Of a stretch of 64,000 nucleotides of DNA, positions 16,468-25,777 are shown in pieces. Below the pieces are notes generated by a model, which searched no databases, was not told where the DNA came from, and worked only from the letters and a program-made list of their open reading frames with translations. The translations under genes were made by a program, and so were the position numbers. Numbering within the stretch: position 1 is the stretch's first letter; each line of letters begins with the position of its first letter. Source of the stretch: Burkholderia plantarii (GTDB lineage: Bacteria; Pseudomonadota; Gammaproteobacteria; Burkholderiales; Burkholderiaceae); assembly GCF_001411805.1 (NCBI RefSeq), contig NZ_CP007213.1:1488001-1552000 (forward strand). The letters run 5' to 3'.

Positions 16468-18708
16468 ATGAAATCACCTCATCCGAACTTGTCGGCCTGC
16501 CGGCTCGCCGTGCCCGGCGCGACGGTGGCGCGCGCGGCGCGTGCCCCGGCCGCGCTGGTCGCGCTCGCGCTGCCGCTGGTCGCGCCGGCCGTGCAGGCGG
16601 CGAGCTGCGATAACCAGGCGCTGCCCGGCGCGGCGGCCTGCGTCTCGACCATCCCGGCCGGCCAGACCGTCACCGGCACCACCATCAACAACGGCGGCAC
16701 GCAGACGGTGCGCGGCAGTGCCGTCGCCTCTACCGTGTCGTCGGGCGGCACCCAGACGATCTCCTCGGGCGGCGCGGCCAGCAACACGCTGCTCGCTGGC
16801 GGCCGACAGATCGTCTCGCGCGGCGGCCTGGCGAGCGGCACCACGGTCGGCAACGACGGCCTGCTCACGGTGTTCTCGGCCGGCTCGACGGTCAGCACGG
16901 TGGTGTCGTCGGGCGGCACGCAGTACGTTTCGGCGGGCGGCACCGCCACCGGTACCACGGTGGTGTCGGGCGGCAGCTTCGGCGTGTCGCGCGGCGGCAT
17001 CGGCATCGACTCGGTGGTCGGCTCGGGCGGCCTGATGCGGGTCTATTCGGGCGGCCTCGTGTCGGGCAGCCTGGTGGCGGGCGGCAAGCAGTACGTGTCG
17101 GCCGGCGGCTCGGCGGTGGGCACGGTGGTCAGCGCCGGCTCGCAGGTGGTGTTCACGGGCGGCGCGGCCACCGCGACGGTGGTCAACGGCGGCACCCAGC
17201 TGGTGTCGGGCGGCGGCCTCGCGCAGGGCACGCAGGTCAACGCCGGCGGCGCGCAGACGGTGCTGCTGGGCGGCTCGGCCGCGCAGAGCACGGTGGCGGC
17301 GGGCGGCACGCTGACGGTGGACGTGGGCGGCGCGACGGCGGCCGGCCCGGTGGCGGCGCAGACGCTCGCGGGCGTGGCGCTGGCCGGCACGCTGACGATC
17401 GACGAGGCCGCGGCCGACGCGCTGACCGGCAACGCCGCGCTCAGCGTCGACCAGCTCGCGATGCAGGGCGGCACCGTGCAGTTCGCGGCGCCGCGCACGG
17501 GCGGCTTCAAGACCGTCACGGTCACGCAGCTCTCGGGCAGCGGCCAGTTCGTGCTCAACACCAACGTCGGCGCGGGCCAGGCCGACCGGCTGGTGGTCGA
17601 GCAGGGCACCGGCGCCTACACGCTGGCGGTGCATGACGCGAGCACCACGGCCGCGGCGGCCGGCACGCGTCTCGAACTCGTGCAGGCGGCCGGCACCGGC
17701 GCGACCTTCTCGCTGGCGGGCGGCAACGGCATCGACGTGGGCGCCTACAAGTTCGCGCTGCAGAACGACGACGGCGATTACTTCCTCGCCAACACCGGCC
17801 AGACCAGCGACATCGCCTCGGTCGCGCAGGCCGCGGCGGCCACCGCGCCGCTGCTCTGGTACCAGCAGCTCGAAACCGCGTTCTCGTATCTCGGCGACCT
17901 GCGCAACGGCGCGGACGGCGGCGGCCAGCTCTGGGTGCGCGCCTACGACCAGCGCATGAAGACGAGCCCGGGCGGCACCGCCACCGAGCTGACGCTGTAC
18001 GGCGCGCAGATCGGCCGCGACTGGAGCATCGCCACCCACGCCGGCACGCTGCACGTGGGCGCCACGGGCGGCTACGCCGAGGCCAGCGAGAGCTTCGACG
18101 GGATCGGCAACGGCACCGCGCGGCCCTGGAACATCGGCGCCTACGCGGGTTTCGACACGCCCTCGGGACTGTTCGCCGACACCGTGGTGCGCTACCTCGG
18201 CTTCAAGCAGTCGCTCGGCGTGACGACGGCCGGCAACCAGGCGAGCGGCGACTACGCGCAGTCCGGCCTCGCGGTCTCGCTCGACGCCGGCAGGCGCTGG
18301 CGGCTCGGCCAGCGCTGGTGGGCCGAGCCGCGGCTCGAGGTGACCTGGCAGCATGCCGGCGCGATCGCCTACGAGAGCTCGCTCGGCACGCCGGTCATGC
18401 TGCAGTCGAAGTCGCTCGTGTTCGGCGGCGCGGGCGCGCGCGTGGGCACCTCGCTCGCGGTCGGCGACCTGAAGCTCGATCCCTACGTCGGCGTCGAGGC
18501 GATGCACGTGTTCAACGCCGGGCTCGGCGACACGATCGGCGGCACCGCGCTCGACACCACGCTGCCGAAGACCTGGATCAACGCGGACCTCGGCGTGGGC
18601 GCGTCGCTCACGCGCCACGTGCGCGCCTGGGGCGCGTTCGGCTACGGCAAGGGCCACGACTATTCGCAGCCGTGGGCCGTGACGGTGGGGATCAGCTATG
18701 TCGACTGA
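16468..18708 (+). CDS. AIDA-type autotransporter adhesin
   Basis: A 746-residue type Va autotransporter. An extended signal region ends ...APAVQAASC. Residues about 60-290 are imperfect 19-20 residue AIDA repeats (patterns such as GGTQTVRG, SGGTQTISSGG, AGGTATGTTVVSGG), which form a beta-helix stalk. A linker follows, then the C-terminal 12-strand translocator from about residue 470. The barrel ends ISYVD rather than in the usual aromatic residue, a small oddity. The stop lies 11 bases inside the next gene, a heptosyltransferase, so the passenger is probably glycosylated as AIDA-I and TibA are. A role in adhesion or aggregation is inferred from the family. Confidence 0.87.
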   Translation: MKSPHPNLSACRLAVPGATVARAARAPAALVALALPLVAPAVQAASCDNQALPGAAACVSTIPAGQTVTGTTINNGGTQTVRGSAVASTVSSGGTQTISSGGAASNTLLAGGRQIVSRGGLASGTTVGNDGLLTVFSAGSTVSTVVSSGGTQYVSAGGTATGTTVVSGGSFGVSRGGIGIDSVVGSGGLMRVYSGGLVSGSLVAGGKQYVSAGGSAVGTVVSAGSQVVFTGGAATATVVNGGTQLVSGGGLAQGTQVNAGGAQTVLLGGSAAQSTVAAGGTLTVDVGGATAAGPVAAQTLAGVALAGTLTIDEAAADALTGNAALSVDQLAMQGGTVQFAAPRTGGFKTVTVTQLSGSGQFVLNTNVGAGQADRLVVEQGTGAYTLAVHDASTTAAAAGTRLELVQAAGTGATFSLAGGNGIDVGAYKFALQNDDGDYFLANTGQTSDIASVAQAAAATAPLLWYQQLETAFSYLGDLRNGADGGGQLWVRAYDQRMKTSPGGTATELTLYGAQIGRDWSIATHAGTLHVGATGGYAEASESFDGIGNGTARPWNIGAYAGFDTPSGLFADTVVRYLGFKQSLGVTTAGNQASGDYAQSGLAVSLDAGRRWRLGQRWWAEPRLEVTWQHAGAIAYESSLGTPVMLQSKSLVFGGAGARVGTSLAVGDLKLDPYVGVEAMHVFNAGLGDTIGGTALDTTLPKTWINADLGVGASLTRHVRAWGAFGYGKGHDYSQPWAVTVGISYVD

Positions 18709-20143
18709 GTCGCTGGCGGCGCGGCGCCGGACCGCGTCGGTGATCGAGGCGGCGATGTCGGCCGTCTCCACGTCGGTGGCCGGCGTGACCGGCGACCCGC
18801 GCATGCCGGTGGTGGCGGTGCCGGCCGGCCGGCTCGCCGCGCCGGGGCAGGGCGCGCCGGCAGGCGCCGACGCGCATGCGTTGGCCGTGCGTCCCGCGCC
18901 CGATGCAAACCCCGCGCCGGCCCCCGCCGACGGCGCCGGCGCGCTGCCGGCCGCGATCGTCGATCCCGGTCCGCCGGTGATCGAAGGCCCGCTCGGGATC
19001 CGCTACGACTTCAACTACGGCTGCCGCGTGCAGGTGCCGGCCGGGCCGTGGCGCGTGCGGCTGCTCGATCTCGACGCCGACGTCGTGCTGTTCGACGAAC
19101 CGGTCGACGACGGCATCGTCAGCAGCACCAGGAAGTATTTCGTGCGGTTCCGCATCGAGGTGCTGCGCGACGGCGAGCTGGTGTTCGAACACGACTACGA
19201 CGCGCGCGGCCAGCGCGTCTACATGCGCCTGCCGGTGGGCACGCTCGGCGACATCCTGGCGTGGTTCCCCTATGTGGACGAATTTCGCCGCATGCACGGC
19301 TGCGAGGTCTCGGTGTCGATGGGCGCGGCGCTCTGGACGCTGTTCGAGGACGCCTACCCCGAACTCGACTACGTGCCGCCCGACGACGAGCCGAAACTGC
19401 TCGCGCGCAGCTACGCGAGCTACTACCTCGGCATCTTCTTCCCGTGCGACGACCGCACCCATCAGCCGACCGACTTCCGCGTGAGCGGCCTGCAGAAGAC
19501 GATTCCGTACCTGCTCGGACTGATGGCCGTGGAGCGCCGGCCGCGGATCGCCGTGCGCGACACGACGCGCACCATCGCCGAGCCCTACGTGGTGATCGCG
19601 GCGCAGTCGTCGTCGCAATGCAAGTACTGGAACCACCCGACCGGCTGGTACGAGCTCGTGAAGTTCCTGAAGGCGAGCGGCTACCGTGTGCTCTGCATCG
19701 ACCGGCAGCCGGCGCACGGCGACAAGCTGATGTGGAATCTGATCCCGTACGGCAGCGAGGATTTCACGGGCGACCTGCCGCTGCAGCAGCGCGCGAGCCT
19801 GCTGCTGCACGCCGACTTCTTCATCGGGCTGTCGAGCGGGCTGTCGTGGCTGGCCTGGGCGCTCGGCAAGCCGGTGGTGATGATCAGCGGCTTCACGCAT
19901 CCGCTCAACGAGTTCGAGACGCCGTGGCGCGTGATCAACCATCACGTCTGCAACAGCTGCTGGAACGATACGTCGATCGAGTTCGACCATCGCGATTTCG
20001 CCTGGTGTCCGCGCCATGCGGGCACCGACCGGCAGTTCGAATGCTCGCGCATGATCACGCCGGGGCAGGTGATCCGCACGGTGCGCAGCCTGATGACGAA
20101 TCTCGATCTCGATCCGCGCCGGGCGGCTTCGGAGCCGGCCTGA
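18698..20143 (+). CDS. Autotransporter heptosyltransferase (BAHT/TibC-like)
   Basis: A 481-residue cytoplasmic glycosyltransferase. After a variable Ala/Pro N-terminus (1-90) comes the family's beta-rich domain (IRYDFNYGCRV, GIVSSTRKYFVRF), then the GT-B catalytic domain (RIAVRDTTRTIAEPYVVIAA, WNHPTGWYELVKFLKA, HADFFIGLSSGLSWLAWALG). Four cysteines near the C-terminus (418, 421, 437, 449) match the iron-finger of bacterial autotransporter heptosyltransferases. These enzymes put heptose from ADP-heptose on serines of the autotransporter passenger before secretion. The gene overlaps the autotransporter by 11 bases and must be co-translated with its substrate. Confidence 0.9.
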   Translation: MSTESLAARRRTASVIEAAMSAVSTSVAGVTGDPRMPVVAVPAGRLAAPGQGAPAGADAHALAVRPAPDANPAPAPADGAGALPAAIVDPGPPVIEGPLGIRYDFNYGCRVQVPAGPWRVRLLDLDADVVLFDEPVDDGIVSSTRKYFVRFRIEVLRDGELVFEHDYDARGQRVYMRLPVGTLGDILAWFPYVDEFRRMHGCEVSVSMGAALWTLFEDAYPELDYVPPDDEPKLLARSYASYYLGIFFPCDDRTHQPTDFRVSGLQKTIPYLLGLMAVERRPRIAVRDTTRTIAEPYVVIAAQSSSQCKYWNHPTGWYELVKFLKASGYRVLCIDRQPAHGDKLMWNLIPYGSEDFTGDLPLQQRASLLLHADFFIGLSSGLSWLAWALGKPVVMISGFTHPLNEFETPWRVINHHVCNSCWNDTSIEFDHRDFAWCPRHAGTDRQFECSRMITPGQVIRTVRSLMTNLDLDPRRAASEPA

Positions 20144-20150
20144 ACGCGGC

Positions 20151-20176
20151 GCGCCCGGCGCGTGCGCGCCGGGCGC
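20151..20176 (+). terminator. GC-rich hairpin after the heptosyltransferase
   Basis: A 12-bp inverted repeat (20151-20162 and 20165-20176) starts seven bases after the stop codon. There is no T-tract; it may mark the end of the autotransporter operon. Confidence 0.4.
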
Positions 20177-20223
20177 CGTATACTGGCGGCCCGCCTTGAC
20201 TTGACGTCCCGCCGAACCCAGCC

Positions 20224-20448
20224 GTGCCCAAGCCGCCCCATTCCCAGTCCGCCGCCGGCCACGAGCCGGCATCCTCGTCGGGCCAGGACGATCCGCGTCC
20301 GCTGCCGCCCGTGCCGCCCGAACTCGAGGACTGCTGCCAGTCCGGCTGCTCGCCCTGCGTGTTCGATCTCTACGACGACGCGCTCGAACGCCACCAGGCC
20401 GAACTCGCCGCGTGGCGCGAACGCCATCCGGAAGCCGGGCCGTACTGA
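20224..20448 (+). CDS. Oxidoreductase-like domain protein (small Cys-rich)
   Basis: A 74-residue protein. After a disordered Ser/Pro N-terminus, residues 30-65 carry the oxidoreductase-like N-terminal domain motif PPELEDCCQSGCSPCVFD followed by YDDALERHQAEL. The four cysteines (CC-x2-x-C-x2-C pattern) could bind metal. Its biochemical role is not established; homologs occur as stand-alone small proteins throughout beta-proteobacteria. The start is GTG 20224. It appears to be its own unit, separated from the heptosyltransferase by a hairpin. Confidence 0.8.
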   Translation: MPKPPHSQSAAGHEPASSSGQDDPRPLPPVPPELEDCCQSGCSPCVFDLYDDALERHQAELAAWRERHPEAGPY

Positions 20449-20527
20449 CCGCGTGGCCCGCGCCGTCGTGACTCCGGCGGCGCGGGCCGACATCGTCCAA
20501 CACCGCCCGACGCACGGACCTCCGTCT

Positions 20528-22615
20528 CTAGCTGCCGGCGATCGACAGGCCCGGGCAGTAATGCGTCGCCGACAGGTTCAGGCTCGTGCTCTGCGTGCTG
20601 CGCGCGCCCGACGCGTTCGAGGTGCGCGGATCGAGGAAGAGGTGCGCGTTCGAGGCGCCCGCCGGAGCCGTGAACTTCATGCTGACCTTCCACCAGTTGC
20701 CGACCTTGCTCGCCGACAGCGTCGAGCCGCCCGCGCCCCACGTACCCGGCACGATCACGCCGTTGTTGGTGTTGAGCACGCCCGCGAACTCGGTCTGGTT
20801 GCCGTCGTCGGTCTGCACCGAGAAGGCCGGGAAGATCGTTTGCCCGGTGCTGGCCGGCAGGTAGTCCGTGAACACGTAGGTCTGGCCGCCCTGGATCTTG
20901 ACCCACTGGTCGATTTCCGAGAACGGGCTGCCGCTGGCGTTGCCGATCACGGCCGCGTAGTTGGTGGTGCCGGAGATATCCGTGGTCAGCGAGATCACCG
21001 AACCCTGCGCGCCCGGATGCCATGCCGAGGTGTTGGCGAGCGCGAGCGGCTGGGTGGCGAGGTTGCCGGCCTGGCAGGCGGCGGCCGTGGTGTCGGTGGG
21101 CGGGCCGTAGAAGGTCTGGATGCTGCCCTGCACGGCGTTGTCGGCGGCGTCGGAACTCATCTTCGTGATGATGGCGCCTTCGTAGAACTCGATCGGCGCA
21201 TCCGATTCGTCGCCGCCCTCGCCGAGCGACAGGCCGCCTTCCCAGCGGCCCAGGAAGCGGTGCCCGGTGTCGCCGAAGAAATCGACCGCTTCGGGCGGCA
21301 CGCCCGAGTACACCGAGGTCAGCACCGCCTGCGAGGCGTCGCCGCCCTTCACCGCGAAGTGGTTGGCCTGCGTCTGCGGCGAGTATTTCGCGAGCACGGT
21401 GACGAAGCCTTCCGTGAGCGGCTGCTTCGGTCCATAAAGATAGACGCCGGCCTCGGCATCGACGCCGGGCCAGTTCACGCCGGTGTCGTTGGCCGAGTAG
21501 GTCGGGCCGCCGTTCTTGTAGCCGGGGCCGTAGCCGAACACGGCCGCGTTGCCGCTGGCGTAGGCGAGCCCGAACATCATGCCTTCGATCTGCCCCTTGG
21601 CGCCGTTGGCGTCCACCATCACCGGGTCGCCCGGGATCGACGCGCCCGACGGCGGCACCGTGCCGGAGCCCTGGAACGTGCCGCTCGAATTGTCTTCCAT
21701 GTTGCCGTAGGTGCCGCAGCAGGCCGAGGTGGAGCCCGCGGGCAGGTTGGTGCCGGCCACCATGTATTCGGCGATTTCGGTGTCGCCGATCGACTGGTTC
21801 ACCGTGCCGATCCGGTTGCGGTACGACTGGTGCGCCACGATGTCGAGCGCCACCGTGGTGCGCCCGCCGGGCACCGGCACGAAGCGGATCCTCGACGGCG
21901 ACTTGTCGCCCGCGAACGGCAGGTCGTTGCCGATCGTGATCGCCTGGTTGGTGGGCGTGGGATTGTTGACGAGGGCGGGGAAGTTCACCGACGGGCGGTG
22001 GACCTGTACCGTCACGGTGTTGCCGTTCGGCAGGCTCAGCTGCGCGAAGCCGCCCGTTACCGGCACGGTCTGCCCGGTCGCGTTGATGGTCAGCGTCTTC
22101 GCCTGGTTGTTGACGACGTTCAGCGTCGCGGCCACGTTGCCGAACTGGCCGGCGCTCTGCAGAGGCGCGACCAGATCGATCTGGTCGTAGATGTCGTCCA
22201 CCACGCAGCCGCTCGCGTCGCTGCCGCAGGCTTGCTTGATCGCGTCGAGATTGGTGGTGCCGACCAGGTTCGCGGCCACGCCGGAGCCGGCCGTGTACGG
22301 GAAGATGTTGGTCCGCGCGTTGGTGGTCAGGTTCAACACGCGGAACAGCGGCCCGGTGTAGTGCTTCGTCAGCAGGCGCGTCACGCTGTGCGCGGCCGAA
22401 CAGGCGGTGCCGGCCGCCGCGAGCGCGTCGCAGGGCAGGGCTGCTGCCGTGGCCGCGGCGCTGCCGGTCGCCGCGCCGCCGGTGGTCGCCTCGGTGTTCT
22501 GCGGCGTGGTTTCTCGCAGCGACTGCGATCCCGCGCTGCCCGAATCGCCGTTGCAGGCGGCGAGGGTCATCGTCATGGCGGCCAGCGCCATGGTCAGCTC
22601 ATTTTGTTTCCACAT
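20528..22615 (-). CDS. GH54 alpha-L-arabinofuranosidase lipoprotein
   Basis: A 695-residue exported enzyme. The N-terminus is a lipoprotein signal (MTLAACNG, Cys at about 21), then a Ser/Ala/Thr linker. From residue about 60 it matches glycoside hydrolase family 54: PCDALAAAGTACSAAHSVTR, the vicinal cysteine pair C299-C300 followed by YGNMED, the predicted nucleophile E388 (DAEAGVYL), the acid/base D469 (GEGGDESDA) and FYEGAIITK. The last 160 residues form a separate beta-rich domain, possibly carbohydrate binding. GH54 enzymes release arabinose from arabinan and arabinoxylan. AAGGAGC lies before ATG 22615. A LacI regulator diverges from it and may control it. Confidence 0.82.
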   Translation of the reverse strand: MWKQNELTMALAAMTMTLAACNGDSGSAGSQSLRETTPQNTEATTGGAATGSAAATAAALPCDALAAAGTACSAAHSVTRLLTKHYTGPLFRVLNLTTNARTNIFPYTAGSGVAANLVGTTNLDAIKQACGSDASGCVVDDIYDQIDLVAPLQSAGQFGNVAATLNVVNNQAKTLTINATGQTVPVTGGFAQLSLPNGNTVTVQVHRPSVNFPALVNNPTPTNQAITIGNDLPFAGDKSPSRIRFVPVPGGRTTVALDIVAHQSYRNRIGTVNQSIGDTEIAEYMVAGTNLPAGSTSACCGTYGNMEDNSSGTFQGSGTVPPSGASIPGDPVMVDANGAKGQIEGMMFGLAYASGNAAVFGYGPGYKNGGPTYSANDTGVNWPGVDAEAGVYLYGPKQPLTEGFVTVLAKYSPQTQANHFAVKGGDASQAVLTSVYSGVPPEAVDFFGDTGHRFLGRWEGGLSLGEGGDESDAPIEFYEGAIITKMSSDAADNAVQGSIQTFYGPPTDTTAAACQAGNLATQPLALANTSAWHPGAQGSVISLTTDISGTTNYAAVIGNASGSPFSEIDQWVKIQGGQTYVFTDYLPASTGQTIFPAFSVQTDDGNQTEFAGVLNTNNGVIVPGTWGAGGSTLSASKVGNWWKVSMKFTAPAGASNAHLFLDPRTSNASGARSTQSTSLNLSATHYCPGLSIAGS

Positions 22616-23641
22616 AGCCAGCTGCTCCTTTTGTTTCGGTCATGTAAATAATCAGTTTTCCGAACTATATGATTGATGAATCAACGGCGAAACTGCCTAG
22701 CAATGCTTACTAAATGGGACGAAGCAAACGAAACGCCTTCATCCACCTGGTTCGCTTCATCCGGGTTGCCGCCGTCCATCGCGCCTTGCCGTGCGAGCCC
22801 GGCGAACAGCGAACGCCCGACACGGCGCGTTCGCGAGGGCCGCGCGGCGGTGGCGGCGGCCACCATGCCGGGCGGATTCGTCGGATTCGGGAAAGGCAAG
22901 GAAATGCGGACGGCCGTCCCGCACATCGGCACGCGCGTCGCATGGCCCCCCCGGGCCTGGACGTGCCATCTGCTGGGCGTCGTGACCGGCGGGCGTGCCG
23001 CCGGCCACGACGTGTATCGAAATCAGATCGGGTGGGCGCGTGTCGCGCGCCGGCGCGGACGCGGCACCGACCGGTGCCGCCTTGACGCGTTATCGTTTGC
23101 CACGGCTTGCCATCATCGTCTCCATGTCCGGTCGGACGCGTCGATCATATTGGGCATACAGGCTGGTGATATTGCTTACTAATAATATTGCTTCATGCCT
23201 CGAATTTACGAGCTAGGGCAATCCCGTAGCGTGCGCGGCGGCCTGCCGAGCGGTGGGGGCGGCGCGATCGGGGATGATGGCCGGCGGGTGTCGGAGTGGG
23301 TCGGCGGGCCAGTGGCGCGAGGCGAGCGAGCCGCGAGAAATGCGGCGCAACGCCGGCGGGACGGGGCCGAGCGGCCCGCGATGCGAGCCGGATCGGGCTG
23401 CGCGTCATCCGCGCGGTGCCGTCGCGCCACGCTGCGGCACTCGACGGTGCGCATCGCATGCTGCCTGGCCCGAGCCGGTTGGGTTACGCTCGGGAAGCCG
23501 CCGCACGCGCCGCCGCTCCGTGAGTCGTTCAGGAAATTAATATCATTAATATATTTTTTCCCGCGCCCCCGGCCGGCGATACTGCCGGCAGCGGGGCCGC
23601 CGGTCCGCTGCCTTTTTTCCGTTCCTGCCGCGATCGCCACC
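22616..23641. other. 1-kb intergenic region between GH54 gene and lacI-type regulator
   Basis: I see no supportable gene here. Two AT-rich pockets stand out against the GC-rich background: 22620-22740 next to the GH54 start, and 23100-23220. The second contains the direct repeat ATATTGCTT at 23169-23177 and 23185-23193. A third AT-rich spot at 23531-23560 carries two ATTAAT motifs nine bases apart, probably part of the regulator's promoter. Open frames across the region have neither family resemblance nor ribosome sites. Confidence 0.5.
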
Positions 23642-24712
23642 GTGACACGCCCGACCCGACGCCGCCCCACGATGACCGACATCGCCAAGCTCGCCGGCGT
23701 GTCGCAATCCACCGTCTCGCTGGTGCTGAACCACGCGAGCGGCACGAAGTTCTCGGATGCCACGCGCGAGAGGGTGCTGAAGGTCGCCCACCAGCTCGGC
23801 TACCGTTTCCTGCCGCGCGAACCGGCGGCGCCCCGCGCCGACGAGCGCGACCTGATCGTCTATCTCGCCGACGAGATCTCCACCAGCCCGCATCCGGTGG
23901 TCAGCATCGACGGCGCGCGCGACGGCGCCTATGCGAACGGCAGGATGCTCGCCGTGTATTCGACCCACGGCAACCTCGACATCGAGCGCCGCGTGCTCGA
24001 CGCGGTGCTGGCGATGCCGAACCTGTGCGGCGTGGTCTACGCCACCGTCTACACGCGCAAGGTCGTGCCGCCGCCGCAACTGCTGGGCGTGCCGGCCGTC
24101 TTGCTGAACTGCTACGCGCCCGACAGCCCGCTGTCGTCGGTGGTGCCCGCCGAGGTCAGCGGCGGCCAGGCCGCCACCGATTTCCTGCTGCGCGCGGGCC
24201 ACCGGCGGATCGGCTACATCAACGGCGAACCGTGGCAGGACGCGGCACACGACCGTCTGCGCGGCTATCGCACCGCGCTCGCCACGGCCGGCATCGCGTT
24301 CGCGCCCGAACTGGTGCGCGAGGGCGACTGGAGTTCCGGCGCCGGCTTCGAGCAGGCGCTGTCGCTGCTGCGCGAGCCGCGCCCGCCCACGGCGATCTTT
24401 TGCGCGAACGACCTGATGGCGCTCGGCGCGATCGAGGCGGTCAAGCAGCTCGGCCTGCGCGTGCCCGACGACGTGTCGATACACGGCTACGACGACCAGG
24501 AAATCGCGCGCCACACGCATCCGCCGCTCACCACGGTGGTATTGCCGAACTACGAGCTGGGCCGCTGGGCGGTGGAGATCCTGATGCAGGAGGCGCAGCA
24601 CCGCGCGCTCGGCGTGCCGGTGCGCCGCCATGCGATCAAGCTCGACGGACCGCTCGTCGAGCGCGGCTCGGTGCGCGCGGTCGTGACGGCGCCGCATTCC
24701 GCCGACGCCTGA
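23642..24712 (+). CDS. LacI family transcriptional regulator
   Basis: A 356-residue sugar-responsive repressor. The helix-turn-helix is MTDIAKLAGVSQSTVSLVLN near residues 11-30, with the hinge GYRFLPREP near 60. The rest is the periplasmic-binding-protein-like effector domain (VVSIDGARDGAYANGRML, AGHRRIGYINGEPWQ, AIFCANDLMALGAIEAVKQL, DVSIHGYDDQEIARH). I give GTG 23642, which adds the basic TRPTRRRPT typical of relatives; ATG 23672 is possible and neither has a strong ribosome site. It diverges from the GH54 arabinofuranosidase, the only polysaccharide enzyme nearby, so arabinose-containing sugars are a plausible inducer. Confidence 0.87.
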   Translation: MTRPTRRRPTMTDIAKLAGVSQSTVSLVLNHASGTKFSDATRERVLKVAHQLGYRFLPREPAAPRADERDLIVYLADEISTSPHPVVSIDGARDGAYANGRMLAVYSTHGNLDIERRVLDAVLAMPNLCGVVYATVYTRKVVPPPQLLGVPAVLLNCYAPDSPLSSVVPAEVSGGQAATDFLLRAGHRRIGYINGEPWQDAAHDRLRGYRTALATAGIAFAPELVREGDWSSGAGFEQALSLLREPRPPTAIFCANDLMALGAIEAVKQLGLRVPDDVSIHGYDDQEIARHTHPPLTTVVLPNYELGRWAVEILMQEAQHRALGVPVRRHAIKLDGPLVERGSVRAVVTAPHSADA

Positions 24713-24761
24713 ACGGCGCGCGGCGCGTCGCATCCGGGCGTGGGAGCGGGAAGGGTGCCGC

Positions 24762-25430
24762 TCAGCGCGGCGGCGTCGCCCGGTTGGCCCAGCCGCCGTG
24801 ATCGGCACGCAGTTGAAGCCCGCGCTTCGCGAACGCATAGCCGGTGCGCAGGATCATCACGCCGATCAGCGTGGCGGCCAGCTGGTCGAGGTGCGGCAGG
24901 CCGAAGCGCGCGCCGGCCAGCGCCAGCGTGGCGAGCAGCAGCGTCATCGCGTCGATGCGGATGTGCCACGCGCTCGCCTCGATCAGCGCGGCGCCGCCGA
25001 TCGCGCGCGCGCGGCCGAGCATCCAGCGCGACAGCGATTCCTTGCCGGCCAGCGCGATGCCGAGCACGGCGAACGAGATCAGGTCGGGCGAGATGTCGGG
25101 CGGTGCGTAGAGATGGGTGGCGGCCTGCCAGATCATCTGCGTGCCGGTGGCGAGCAGCAGCAGGCCGAGCCCGACCAGCGCGAGCGGCTCGTAGGTCGGC
25201 CGCTGTTCGGGCGGCAGCTTCGCATCGAGCCGGCAGGCGAGCAGCAGCAGCGCGTCGGCGAGCAGGTCGATCGCCGCGTGGAGCGTGTCGGCGAGGATCC
25301 CCGACGAATGCGTCGCGTAGGCGGCGCCGGCCTGCGCGGTCATCAGCAGCAGGTTGACGACGAGGCTCGTCGTCAGCACCCGGCTGGTGATCGCATGGAC
25401 GGAGTGTGACGCGCGCGCTGGGCTCGGCAT
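24762..25430 (-). CDS. Cation diffusion facilitator family transporter, short form
   Basis: A 222-residue inner-membrane protein with about six helices. The two metal-site signatures of the cation efflux family are present: HAAIDLLADA in helix 2 (residues about 51-60) and HIRIDAMTLL in helix 5 (about 155-164). It lacks the C-terminal cytoplasmic domain of full-length CDF proteins (usually 290-320 residues), ending soon after helix 6. Likely exports Zn, Co or another divalent cation by proton antiport, but selectivity cannot be told. It converges with the LacI gene. Confidence 0.78.
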   Translation of the reverse strand: MPSPARASHSVHAITSRVLTTSLVVNLLLMTAQAGAAYATHSSGILADTLHAAIDLLADALLLLACRLDAKLPPEQRPTYEPLALVGLGLLLLATGTQMIWQAATHLYAPPDISPDLISFAVLGIALAGKESLSRWMLGRARAIGGAALIEASAWHIRIDAMTLLLATLALAGARFGLPHLDQLAATLIGVMILRTGYAFAKRGLQLRADHGGWANRATPPR

Positions 25431-25777
25431 GGAGGCGTGGGGAAGGTCTGTTCTGCTGGTCGAAGCCGGACTTTATCGGCGGCAAATGGCAGACCGATGA
25501 CAAGCCGGATGTGCGTGCGGCCCGAGAATTCACGGGGGCGGCAAACGCGGCGATGTCACAAGGATGTCATCAACGGACCGCCCGGATCGGCGTTCAAGCG
25601 GGCTTCAGGCGCGCTTCAAGCGGGCTGCAAGCGGCGCCCGAGGCGGCGAATGCCACGCGCGAGGCGGAACAGCGAAGCGGAAAACGGAGCGCGGAAAGCA
25701 GGACGGCCCGCCCGCCGCGACAGCGGCAACGGGCGAGCCGTGGTGAGGCCCGAGGGGAGCGGGCCAGGGGAGGAAGC
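25431..25777. other. Intergenic region between CDF and S8 protease genes
   Basis: No gene seen. At 25592-25632 there are short imperfect direct repeats built on TTCAAGCGGGCT. Downstream of the protease stop a long imperfect GC-rich inverted repeat (about 25708-25744) could act as a minus-strand terminator but has no clear T-tract. Confidence 0.35.

Noticed and set aside
22673..23182. An open frame in the 1-kb gap before the LacI gene
   Set aside because: No ribosome site, no recognisable fold and basic, low-complexity composition.
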